Origin: Pelomonas sp. BJYL3
GTDB taxonomy: Bacteria; Pseudomonadota; Gammaproteobacteria; Burkholderiales; Burkholderiaceae_C
Assembly (NCBI RefSeq): GCF_027257975.1
Contig: NZ_JANZKX010000004.1
Coordinates: 186,001 to 250,000, forward strand
DNA length: 64,000 bases
Direction of reading: 5' to 3'
A model generated the notes under the pieces. It saw only the letters and a program-made list of their open reading frames with translations. It was not told the DNA's origin and did not search any database. Below, piece after piece: positions 11,876 through 18,420 of the stretch (positions are counted from its first letter, which is position 1; each line of letters opens with the position of its first letter). The position numbers and the translations under genes were made by a program.

Positions 11876-12960
11876 TCCGCCACCTCCTGGCCCGGTTCGG
11901 TGCCCGGCTCGGCGGCCGGCTCAGCGGATTCGAGCTCGGCCACCACCTCGGGCTCAGACTCTGCCTGCGGGGCCGCCGCGGCGTCCTGGGGATCGGGATC
12001 GCTCAGGTTCAGCACGTCGAGGTCGATGGCTCCGAAGACGCTCTGGCCGTCCGCGCCCTTGAGGTCCACGCGCAGGCTGTCGCCCCACTTCATGAAACCG
12101 GTCTGCACGCCGCCCTTCTCGTCGGCTTCGAGGGTCCGGCGGTGACTGAGGCTGGCGCAGCCCTGGCGCGGCCGGGCCGGGCCCAGCGGGCCGCTGGCCA
12201 CCAGCACGCTGCCGCGCAGGGGCTTGAGGCGGGCGGCCTGGGCGATGAGATCGCCAAAGCCGAATCGCAGCCCGGCGCCGAGGTCGATGGGGCCGAACTT
12301 GCGGCCGTTCAGCAGGGACTGCAGGCTGCCCTTGAGACGGCCCTCGCGCCAGGCCTCGCCCAGCTCGTCCGGCGTCACCAGCACAGGCGCCAGCGTGCAG
12401 GCCAGCTGGCTCAGCTGCTGAGCCAGGCCGGCCTCCCGCTCGCGCAGGGCCAGCTGCTGCAGGGTCCAGTCGCAGGACAGGCCCAGCAGGCGCACCGCCT
12501 CCAGGGCCTGCTCAGGGCTTGCGCCCTGGGCGAGATCCGCACACACGACGAACAGGCCGGGCTGGAAGTCCAGGCCCAGGGCCTCGTTGGGCAGGCGCAC
12601 CGGCTCGGTGGGCCCCTGCAGGGACTCCGCCGGGCCGCGCAGCAGCACGGGCTCCGAGGCCGCGTCCCGGCCTTGCAGCAGGGCCTGCAACTCGGCGTAG
12701 GCATTGCCCTGCAGCAGGGCCCGCGGGCGCGGCAGGGGCGCCATGCAGCGCGCCGGCTCGAAGGCGAAGGCATGGCGGGCCTTGCCATGGTTCAAGGTGA
12801 GGAAGAGGTCTTCCAGCTGTGGCGCGAGAAAATTCCAGTCGTCCAGCACCTGCTGCAGACGCGAGGCGATGCCGTTGGCGTAGTGCGCCTGGCTCAGGTC
12901 CCGGGAGACGACCACGAGCTGGCCATCGCGGGATCCGTCTCGGTAGGTGGCTAGTTTCAT
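11872..12960 (-). CDS. FAH-family protein with degenerate active site
   Basis: A 362-residue protein that clearly belongs to the fumarylacetoacetate hydrolase family in its ends: MKLATYRDGSRDGQLVVVSRDL at the start (two family stretches, MKLATYRDGS and GQLVVVSRDL) and GFMKWGDSLRVDLKGADGQS near the end. Between them the expected metal-binding segment DFEAEV reads DFQPGLF, and the usual Lys-bearing and GSGTVSN segments are replaced. About 35 residues before the metal site are also missing. I infer a pseudoenzyme. The last 45 residues are an acidic Ala/Glu/Pro tail not usual in the family. First gene of the operon with the nucleoside hydrolase; AGGAG precedes ATG. Confidence 0.72.
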   Translation of the reverse strand: MKLATYRDGSRDGQLVVVSRDLSQAHYANGIASRLQQVLDDWNFLAPQLEDLFLTLNHGKARHAFAFEPARCMAPLPRPRALLQGNAYAELQALLQGRDAASEPVLLRGPAESLQGPTEPVRLPNEALGLDFQPGLFVVCADLAQGASPEQALEAVRLLGLSCDWTLQQLALREREAGLAQQLSQLACTLAPVLVTPDELGEAWREGRLKGSLQSLLNGRKFGPIDLGAGLRFGFGDLIAQAARLKPLRGSVLVASGPLGPARPRQGCASLSHRRTLEADEKGGVQTGFMKWGDSLRVDLKGADGQSVFGAIDLDVLNLSDPDPQDAAAAPQAESEPEVVAELESAEPAAEPGTEPGQEVAE

Positions 12961-12995
12961 CGTGGGTGACACTCCTGCATGCACCGCATTGTCCA

Positions 12996-14006
12996 ATGAG
13001 CCGAGCCTCTCCTGCGCCCAGCCCCGCCCACCGTCTGGCCCATCGGCCCGGGCGGGGCTTGGCCGCGGCCGTGGGCCTGGCCCTGCTGGCCCATGCCTGG
13101 CTGTTGACGAGCTGGCCGACCCAGGAGGCGCCGGCCCTGCACAGCGCGCCGGTGCTGCTGAGCCTGCGCGAGGCGGCCCGGCCCGCCGTGACGGTACCGC
13201 CACAGGCCGCCGCGCCAGCCGAAGCTCCGAAGCCCAGGAGCCCGGAGCCTCCCGCGGCGGAGCCGGCGCCCGCGGCAACGCAAGCCCTCGCCCTGCCCGC
13301 CCTGCCCGCTTCGGCGCCCGAGGACATTGCGGACGCCGCCATGACGGCCCAGGACCTGGCCGCCCTACCGCCGCAGGGCGAGGGCCTCTGGCGCTACCGA
13401 CTGCGCCAGGCCGGCGTCGAAGGCCAGGCCTGGCTGCATTGGCAGTCCCAAGGAGAGGACTACGCCCTGCAGCTGCGCCGCCAGCTGCCCGGCCATCCCC
13501 TGCCCGGCTGGCGCAGCGAAGGTCGCCGCGATGCCCTGGGCCTGGCGCCGCTGCGCTTCGCGGTGCTGCGCGGCACGCGCGAGATGCAGGCGCTCAATTT
13601 CCGACGGGAGCAGGGCGTGATCAGCTACTCCGCCAGCACTGAGCTGCAGCCCCTGGCGCCGGCCACGCAGGACCGCCTGTCCTGGTGGCTGCAGCTGCCC
13701 GCCCTGCTGCAGGCCTGGCAGATCCAGCACGGCGCGCCGCTGCCGGGGCAGCGCTTCGAGATGCCCGTGGCCCTGATCCGCGGCGGCCTGCACCGCTGGC
13801 AGTTCAGCGTGCTGGGTCAGGAGGGCGGCCTGTGGCATCTGCAGCGCGGCGGCCTGGGCCCGCACGACACCCGCCTCGATGTGTGGCTGGATCCCGCCCG
13901 CCAGTACCTGCCCGTGCGACTGCACCAGCAGATTGGCGAGGAGGAAGGTTGGGAAATGGAGCTGCAGGACGAGCTCGCCAGCCCCGAGCCGCGCCCGGCC
14001 GTGTGA
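12996..14006 (+). CDS. DUF3108 domain protein
   Basis: A 336-residue envelope protein. An N-terminal hydrophobic helix (about residues 18-40) is followed by a long Pro/Ala linker (residues 50-105) and a beta-rich DUF3108-like domain to the C-terminus. The linker and single anchor resemble proteins that span the periplasm from the inner membrane. It diverges from the FAH-like gene with only 35 bp between start codons, so any promoters overlap. Molecular function unknown; DUF3108 is seen widely in proteobacterial envelope proteins. Confidence 0.72.
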   Translation: MSRASPAPSPAHRLAHRPGRGLAAAVGLALLAHAWLLTSWPTQEAPALHSAPVLLSLREAARPAVTVPPQAAAPAEAPKPRSPEPPAAEPAPAATQALALPALPASAPEDIADAAMTAQDLAALPPQGEGLWRYRLRQAGVEGQAWLHWQSQGEDYALQLRRQLPGHPLPGWRSEGRRDALGLAPLRFAVLRGTREMQALNFRREQGVISYSASTELQPLAPATQDRLSWWLQLPALLQAWQIQHGAPLPGQRFEMPVALIRGGLHRWQFSVLGQEGGLWHLQRGGLGPHDTRLDVWLDPARQYLPVRLHQQIGEEEGWEMELQDELASPEPRPAV

Positions 14007-14095
14007 TTTGTGACGCGCCTGCCACAAATAAAAGGCCCGCCATCCGCCGATCAGCCAGGCTTTCTGCCACTATTTGATCGCGGTCGAGGCCGTTA

Positions 14096-14126
14096 GCAGG
14101 CCGGTTCCCCTTGAAACCGGTCCTGC
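14096..14126 (+). promoter_or_regulatory. leader hairpin upstream of DUF3567 gene
   Basis: GCAGGCCGGTT pairs with AACCGGTCCTGC (11 bp, one bulged T, 8-nt loop). No T-run follows, so it is not a classical terminator. It lies 31 bases before the start codon and just ahead of the ribosome site, where it could influence translation or mRNA stability. Confidence 0.45.
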
Positions 14127-14157
14127 CGACCGCAGTTGCTGGTCACAGGAGTCCATC

Positions 14158-14439
14158 ATGCACATGCTCTACAACTCCCCCAGTTTCATCGTGGTGCAGT
14201 TCGACGTGCCCGTCGAGCAGCTGCGCCATGACGGCCGTGAGCTGCCCGCCCTGCAGCGGGGAGGCTTCGAGATCGTCGACAAGTTCTCCCGCAAGGAGAT
14301 CTTCATCGAGGGCGCCCTGGCCCAGCAGTTCCAGGAAGGCGTGGAAGCCCTCATCGAACAGGAGCCCAGCGAGGAAGAGCTGGACGACTTCATCGAGCGC
14401 TACGCCAACATGGGCCAGCAGCCCGTGGTCATGCACTGA
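14158..14439 (+). CDS. DUF3567 family protein
   Basis: A 93-residue acidic cytoplasmic protein, no signal or membrane segment. The central stretch (GGFEIVDKFSRKEIFIEG) and the Glu-rich C-terminus (EQEPSEEELDDFIERY) are characteristic of the DUF3567 family, which is common in Burkholderiales. CACAGGAG before ATG sets the start. It is monocistronic by appearance: a structured leader precedes it and another hairpin follows. Function unknown. Confidence 0.8.
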   Translation: MHMLYNSPSFIVVQFDVPVEQLRHDGRELPALQRGGFEIVDKFSRKEIFIEGALAQQFQEGVEALIEQEPSEEELDDFIERYANMGQQPVVMH

Positions 14440-14574
14440 GGCACCGAGTGCCGCTCCGGGGCTTGATCATCGCGTCACGGCCCCGCTCCCCTGGCGTCTT
14501 TTGCGAGAGAGTTCACGAAACCAGCCCCCGAACGGGACTTGTCCTTCCGCCGTCCCTGCGCCAAGATGGGTCGG

Positions 14575-14598
14575 ACGCCGGGCCTGACAGCCCGGCGT
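14575..14598 (+). terminator. GC-rich hairpin between DUF3567 and AAA ATPase genes
   Basis: A perfect 9-bp stem ACGCCGGGC/GCCCGGCGT with a CTGACA loop. Only a weak TTCC follows, so it could be an inefficient terminator of the DUF3567 transcript or an attenuator in the leader of the ATPase gene, whose start is 28 bases away. Confidence 0.45.
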
Positions 14599-14626
14599 TC
14601 CATTCATCCTCGGTGAGGAGAGGCCC

Positions 14627-16924
14627 ATGGTGAAGCGTTTGGCAGAGCTGCGCGTCCTGGCATCGCCAGGCCTCCGGGACGCCCCCGTGATGGACCGCAT
14701 GTGCTCGCACTTCGTGCTCACGCTGACGGTCAAGCACGCCAACCGCTTCAACCTGCGGCGCGACTTCAACGGCCTGCTCTCCTTCACCGGCCGCCATCTC
14801 GTCTGGCCGCAGCGCGTGCTGACCCGCCTGCGGGCCTACCTCGCCCAGCGCTGCGCCCACAACGAACTCTGGGCCGGCCACACCGAACTCGACGACACCC
14901 ACTTCCTCGAACGCCACGGCGTCTGGAACGGCCCCTTCGCCGAGGCCACGCTCTTCTTTTACCTGGACGAATACATCAAGGATTCGCCCAAGGACATGAT
15001 GGCCCTGCTGGCCAGCACCTGCGAGCACCTGGACCGCCAGCTCAAGCGCGAGTCCACCCTGGTCGAGAAGAACATCGCCTCGCTGGGCCACCTGCTGCAG
15101 CTCAACCCGGCGGAGCGCGCCATCCTGCTCTACGGCACCCTGGCCCGATACCAGCGCGAGCTGCGCGGGGCGCTGGTGGAGTTCAAGGTCAACAACGCGC
15201 AGGAGGCCTTCGCCGCCATCGCGGCCGTGGCCGGCGTGGACGAGCGCGAGGTGGCCGAGGCCCTGCGCGCGGGCTCGCGCCTGGAACGCATCGGCATGGT
15301 GGAGAACCTGATCTCCGAGCACAACATCACCGACCTGGCCGACCTGATGAAGGTCAGCGACCAGCTCCCGCCGGTGCTGATGCGCGAGTACCGCGACCCC
15401 AACGACCTCATGGCCGTCTTCACCCGGCCGGCCACGCGCAGCGAGCTCTCGGCCCAGGACTTCCAGTTCGTCGCCGAGGACCTCGCCCTGCTGGGCCAGC
15501 TGCTGCGCCATGCGGTGGCGCGCCACCAGGCGGGCGTCAACGTGCTGCTCTACGGCCCGCCGGGCACCGGCAAGACCGAGCTGGCCAAGGTGGCGGCGCA
15601 GGCGGCCGGCCTGGACCTCTATGAAGTCGAGTACGCGGACCGCGACGGCAACTCCCTCTCCGGCCGCGACCGCTACCGCTCCCTGCAGATCAGCCAGGTC
15701 TTTCTGAAGGCCAGCAGCAATGTGGCCCTGCTCTTCGACGAGGTGGAAGACGTCTTCCCGCCCCTGTCGGGAGACACCGTCCAGCTGATGGCCCGCCTCG
15801 ACTCCGCACTGGACATGCCCAGCGGCAACTCGGTCAGCGGCAAGGCCTGGGTCAACCAGATCCTGGAGAGCAACCCCGTGCCGGTGATCTGGGTCACCAA
15901 CCGCATCGAGCAGATCGACCCCGCCTTCCGCCGCCGCTTCCAGTACCACCTCGAGCTCAAGTCCCCGCCGCCCGGCGCACGCCTGAGCCTGGTGCAGCGC
16001 GCCCTGGCCGAGGTGCCGGTGACGGCCGAGTTCCGCGAGCGCCTGGCCGCGCGCCGCGGCCTCACGCCGGCCCAGATCCGCACCGCGGTGCGCTTTGCGC
16101 AGCTGACCTGCGACGAGGAATCGGCCGCCAGCTACGAACGCCTGATCGACCGCCAGCTGCTCAACGCCGACCGCGCCCTGGGCCACCAGTCGCAGGAGCG
16201 CGAGGAGCGGCGCCGCGTCACGCAGTACGAGCTGGACCTGCTGAATTGCGAATCCCGGTATGAGGTCGCCCGCATCGTCCAGGCCCTGCGCAAGCGCGGG
16301 CACGGCAACCTCTGCTTCTACGGCCCGCCGGGCACGGGCAAGACCGCCCTGGCCGAGCACATCGCCGAGCAGCTGGGCCGGCCGCTGATGGTGCGCCAGG
16401 CCAGCGACCTCTCCAGCAAATTCGTCGGCGAGACCGAGCAGAACATGGCCCGCATGTTCGAGTCCGCCGGCCAGGAGGGCGCGGTGCTGCTGCTGGACGA
16501 GGCCGACAGCTTTCTGCGCAGCCGCCGCATGGCCGAGCGCCACTACGAGGTCAGCGAGGTCAACGAGATGCTGGCCGGCATGGAGCGCTTCCCCGGCATC
16601 TTCATCTGCACCACCAATCTCTTCGAGGACCTGGACGAGGCCGCGCTGCGCCGCTTCGCCTTCAAGATCCGCTTCAAGCCCCTGCGCGCCGAGCAGCGCT
16701 GGACCATGTTCGAGCGCGAGGCCGGTGCCGCCCCCACCGCCGCCCAGCGCGAACGCCTGCAGCGCCTGGACAGCCTCACCCCCGGCGACTTCGCCGCCGT
16801 GCGCCAGCAGGGCGAGATCCTGGGCGAGACACCCAGCGCCGAGGAGTTCCTCGAGCAGCTGGAGGCCGAGCACCGCGTCAAGCCCGAAGTGCGGCAGCAG
16901 CGCAACATCGGCTTCAGGCACTAG
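14627..16924 (+). CDS. double-module AAA ATPase
   Basis: A 765-residue cytoplasmic ATPase with two AAA modules. The first has Walker A GPPGTGKT near residue 309 and Walker B LLFDEVEDVF; the second has GPPGTGKT near residue 565 and LLLDEADSFL. The 300-residue N-terminal region is alpha-helical without a recognised domain and probably selects partners. Both modules keep the ATP-binding Lys and catalytic Glu. The layout recalls Cdc48/ClpB-like unfoldases with tandem rings, but no known protease or partner gene is adjacent. GAGGAGAGG precedes the ATG. It is probably monocistronic. Confidence 0.85.
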   Translation: MVKRLAELRVLASPGLRDAPVMDRMCSHFVLTLTVKHANRFNLRRDFNGLLSFTGRHLVWPQRVLTRLRAYLAQRCAHNELWAGHTELDDTHFLERHGVWNGPFAEATLFFYLDEYIKDSPKDMMALLASTCEHLDRQLKRESTLVEKNIASLGHLLQLNPAERAILLYGTLARYQRELRGALVEFKVNNAQEAFAAIAAVAGVDEREVAEALRAGSRLERIGMVENLISEHNITDLADLMKVSDQLPPVLMREYRDPNDLMAVFTRPATRSELSAQDFQFVAEDLALLGQLLRHAVARHQAGVNVLLYGPPGTGKTELAKVAAQAAGLDLYEVEYADRDGNSLSGRDRYRSLQISQVFLKASSNVALLFDEVEDVFPPLSGDTVQLMARLDSALDMPSGNSVSGKAWVNQILESNPVPVIWVTNRIEQIDPAFRRRFQYHLELKSPPPGARLSLVQRALAEVPVTAEFRERLAARRGLTPAQIRTAVRFAQLTCDEESAASYERLIDRQLLNADRALGHQSQEREERRRVTQYELDLLNCESRYEVARIVQALRKRGHGNLCFYGPPGTGKTALAEHIAEQLGRPLMVRQASDLSSKFVGETEQNMARMFESAGQEGAVLLLDEADSFLRSRRMAERHYEVSEVNEMLAGMERFPGIFICTTNLFEDLDEAALRRFAFKIRFKPLRAEQRWTMFEREAGAAPTAAQRERLQRLDSLTPGDFAAVRQQGEILGETPSAEEFLEQLEAEHRVKPEVRQQRNIGFRH

Positions 16925-16984
16925 GGATCGACCAGCGCCGCACAGCGCACAGCCGTGGAACGCGGTCGACGCACGGCCTGCGCA

Positions 16985-17377
16985 ATGGCCCTAGGCTGGC
17001 ATCCCATGCTGCTGACCCTCGCCGCCCTGCTGATCTTCCTCACCGGCCTGGCCCATTCCTGGCTGGGCGAGCGTTACCTGCTGCGCCGGCTCTTCAAGCG
17101 CGAGAACCTGCCGGCGCTGCTGGGCAGCACCGCCTTCACGACCGGCACGCTGCGCTTCGTGTGGCACCTGCTGACCCTGGTGTGGTGGGCCCTGGCCGCC
17201 CTGGTGTTGCTGGCCGCACAGGGGCCGCTGCAGACGCGGCTCGTGCTGCAGGTCTTCAGCGGCCTTGCCGCGCTCTCGGCGCTCTTTCCGCTGGTGTTCA
17301 CACGCGGCCGGCACCTGTCGTGGCTGGCCTTCCTGGCCATCGCCGTGCTGTTGTGGCTGGGGGCTGGCAAGACCTGA
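16985..17377 (+). CDS. hypothetical four-helix membrane protein
   Basis: A 130-residue, mostly hydrophobic protein with about four membrane helices and basic loops (RYLLRRLFKRENLP). Start codons at 16955, 16985 and 17006 are all possible and none has a clear ribosome site. The last codons (GGC AAG ACC TGA) are supplied by a copy of the dispersed repeat, so the C-terminus GKT and the stop were probably set by repeat arrival. Family not recognised. Confidence 0.6.
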   Translation: MALGWHPMLLTLAALLIFLTGLAHSWLGERYLLRRLFKRENLPALLGSTAFTTGTLRFVWHLLTLVWWALAALVLLAAQGPLQTRLVLQVFSGLAALSALFPLVFTRGRHLSWLAFLAIAVLLWLGAGKT

Positions 17378-17382
17378 CCCCC
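17366..17382 (-). repeat. dispersed repeat copy 1
   Basis: GGCAAGACCTGACCCCC, the reverse complement of GGGGGTCAGGTCTTGCC. It overlaps the stop codon of the membrane protein gene ending at 17377. Confidence 0.8.
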
Positions 17383-17398
17383 AGTTCGGCCGCCAGAT

Positions 17399-17857
17399 TC
17401 AGGGCTGCTTCGGCGGCGGCAGCGGCGTGGTCTGCGAGGAGGTGAGCAGCCACTGCCCCTGCGCCCAGGTGGCCGACAGGGCCTGCGTCATGCGAACCAC
17501 GCGCGGGGCGCTGCCCATCTCCAGGGTCTGGGTGACGACGGCCGTCGGGCCGCTGACGCGCACCTGCTGGTCCAGCACCCGGTGGGGCGGCGAGGCGGTC
17601 TTCCTGTCCGCCGCATAGAAGCCGATGACGGCGGGGCGCTCGTCCACCTCGCCCCGGGGTGAGACCTCCACGAACTGCGGCGAGGTCAGGCGCTGCAGCG
17701 CCCCCTGGTCGAAGGCGAACTGGGCCTCGACATAGCCGCGGGCCAGGGCCTTCAGCGCGGGCTCCGCATCAGCGCCCGGCGCGGGCGGGCTGGCGCAGGC
17801 GCCCAGCAGCAGCGCGCACAGCGCACAGGTCGCAAGAGACAGCTTCATCGTGGGCAT
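17399..17857 (-). CDS. lipoprotein with NTF2-like fold
   Basis: A 152-residue lipoprotein: signal peptide ending LLLGAC, then an approximately 115-residue domain whose pattern (YVEAQFAFDQGALQRLTSPQFVEVSPRGEV..., then VVTQTLEM) resembles SnoaL/DUF4440 NTF2-like proteins, which bind or isomerise small ligands. No catalytic residue can be assigned. ATG 17857 has AAGG about 11 bases upstream; ATG 17848 is the alternative. It converges with the membrane protein gene, with the repeat between their ends. Confidence 0.7.
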   Translation of the reverse strand: MPTMKLSLATCALCALLLGACASPPAPGADAEPALKALARGYVEAQFAFDQGALQRLTSPQFVEVSPRGEVDERPAVIGFYAADRKTASPPHRVLDQQVRVSGPTAVVTQTLEMGSAPRVVRMTQALSATWAQGQWLLTSSQTTPLPPPKQP

Positions 17858-17987
17858 GGCATGGGCCTTGTCAGAGGGAAGCGGCCAGCATACTCATGAA
17901 CCCGCGGCGGCCTCCTGTGCTGCCGGTCATGCCTGCACCGCGCAGGTCTCCCTCGATCCTGCCAACACGGCCTCGCCGAGACGCCTC

Positions 17988-18335
17988 ATGTACACCGCCA
18001 CCTTCATCTTCGCCAAGGGCGACTGGGACGCCGAGTTCCATGCCCTGGATGCCACCATTGCCGAGGCCGCACGCGCCCTGCCCGGCTACCTCGGCGAGGA
18101 GAGCTGGGACAACGCCGAGCGCGGCCTCGTCAGCAACGTCTACTACTGGGAGTCCCTGGAAGCGCTGCAGGCCCTGATGCAGCACCCGGCCCACCTGGAG
18201 GCCAAGCGGCAGCAGGCCCGCTGGCTGCAGGGCTACCAGGTGCATGTGGCTCAGGTGCTGCGCTCCTATGGTGACGGCCGCCTGGCGCCACCCGGTGCCG
18301 CCTGCCCCGTCCATCACCCCCAGGCGGGGGACTGA
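17988..18335 (+). CDS. antibiotic biosynthesis monooxygenase (ABM) domain protein
   Basis: A 115-residue ferredoxin-like alpha/beta-barrel protein. MYTATFIFAKGDWDAEFHALD and NVYYWESLEAL (described as two blocks) fit the ABM/dimeric barrel pattern, with the helix HPAHLEAKRQQARW after the last core strand. Members degrade haem or oxidise small aromatics, or only bind ligands. The short C-terminal tail has HH, which could bind metal. A second ABM protein lies at 35448-35822, but the two are not close copies. Confidence 0.75.
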   Translation: MYTATFIFAKGDWDAEFHALDATIAEAARALPGYLGEESWDNAERGLVSNVYYWESLEALQALMQHPAHLEAKRQQARWLQGYQVHVAQVLRSYGDGRLAPPGAACPVHHPQAGD

Positions 18336-18420
18336 AGGGCCCAGGCGCCCTGCCACAATCCGCCGCAGACGCCGCCCCGCAGCGGCAGGACAAGCGCTCA
18401 CGAAGCGCAAGGAGGATTGC

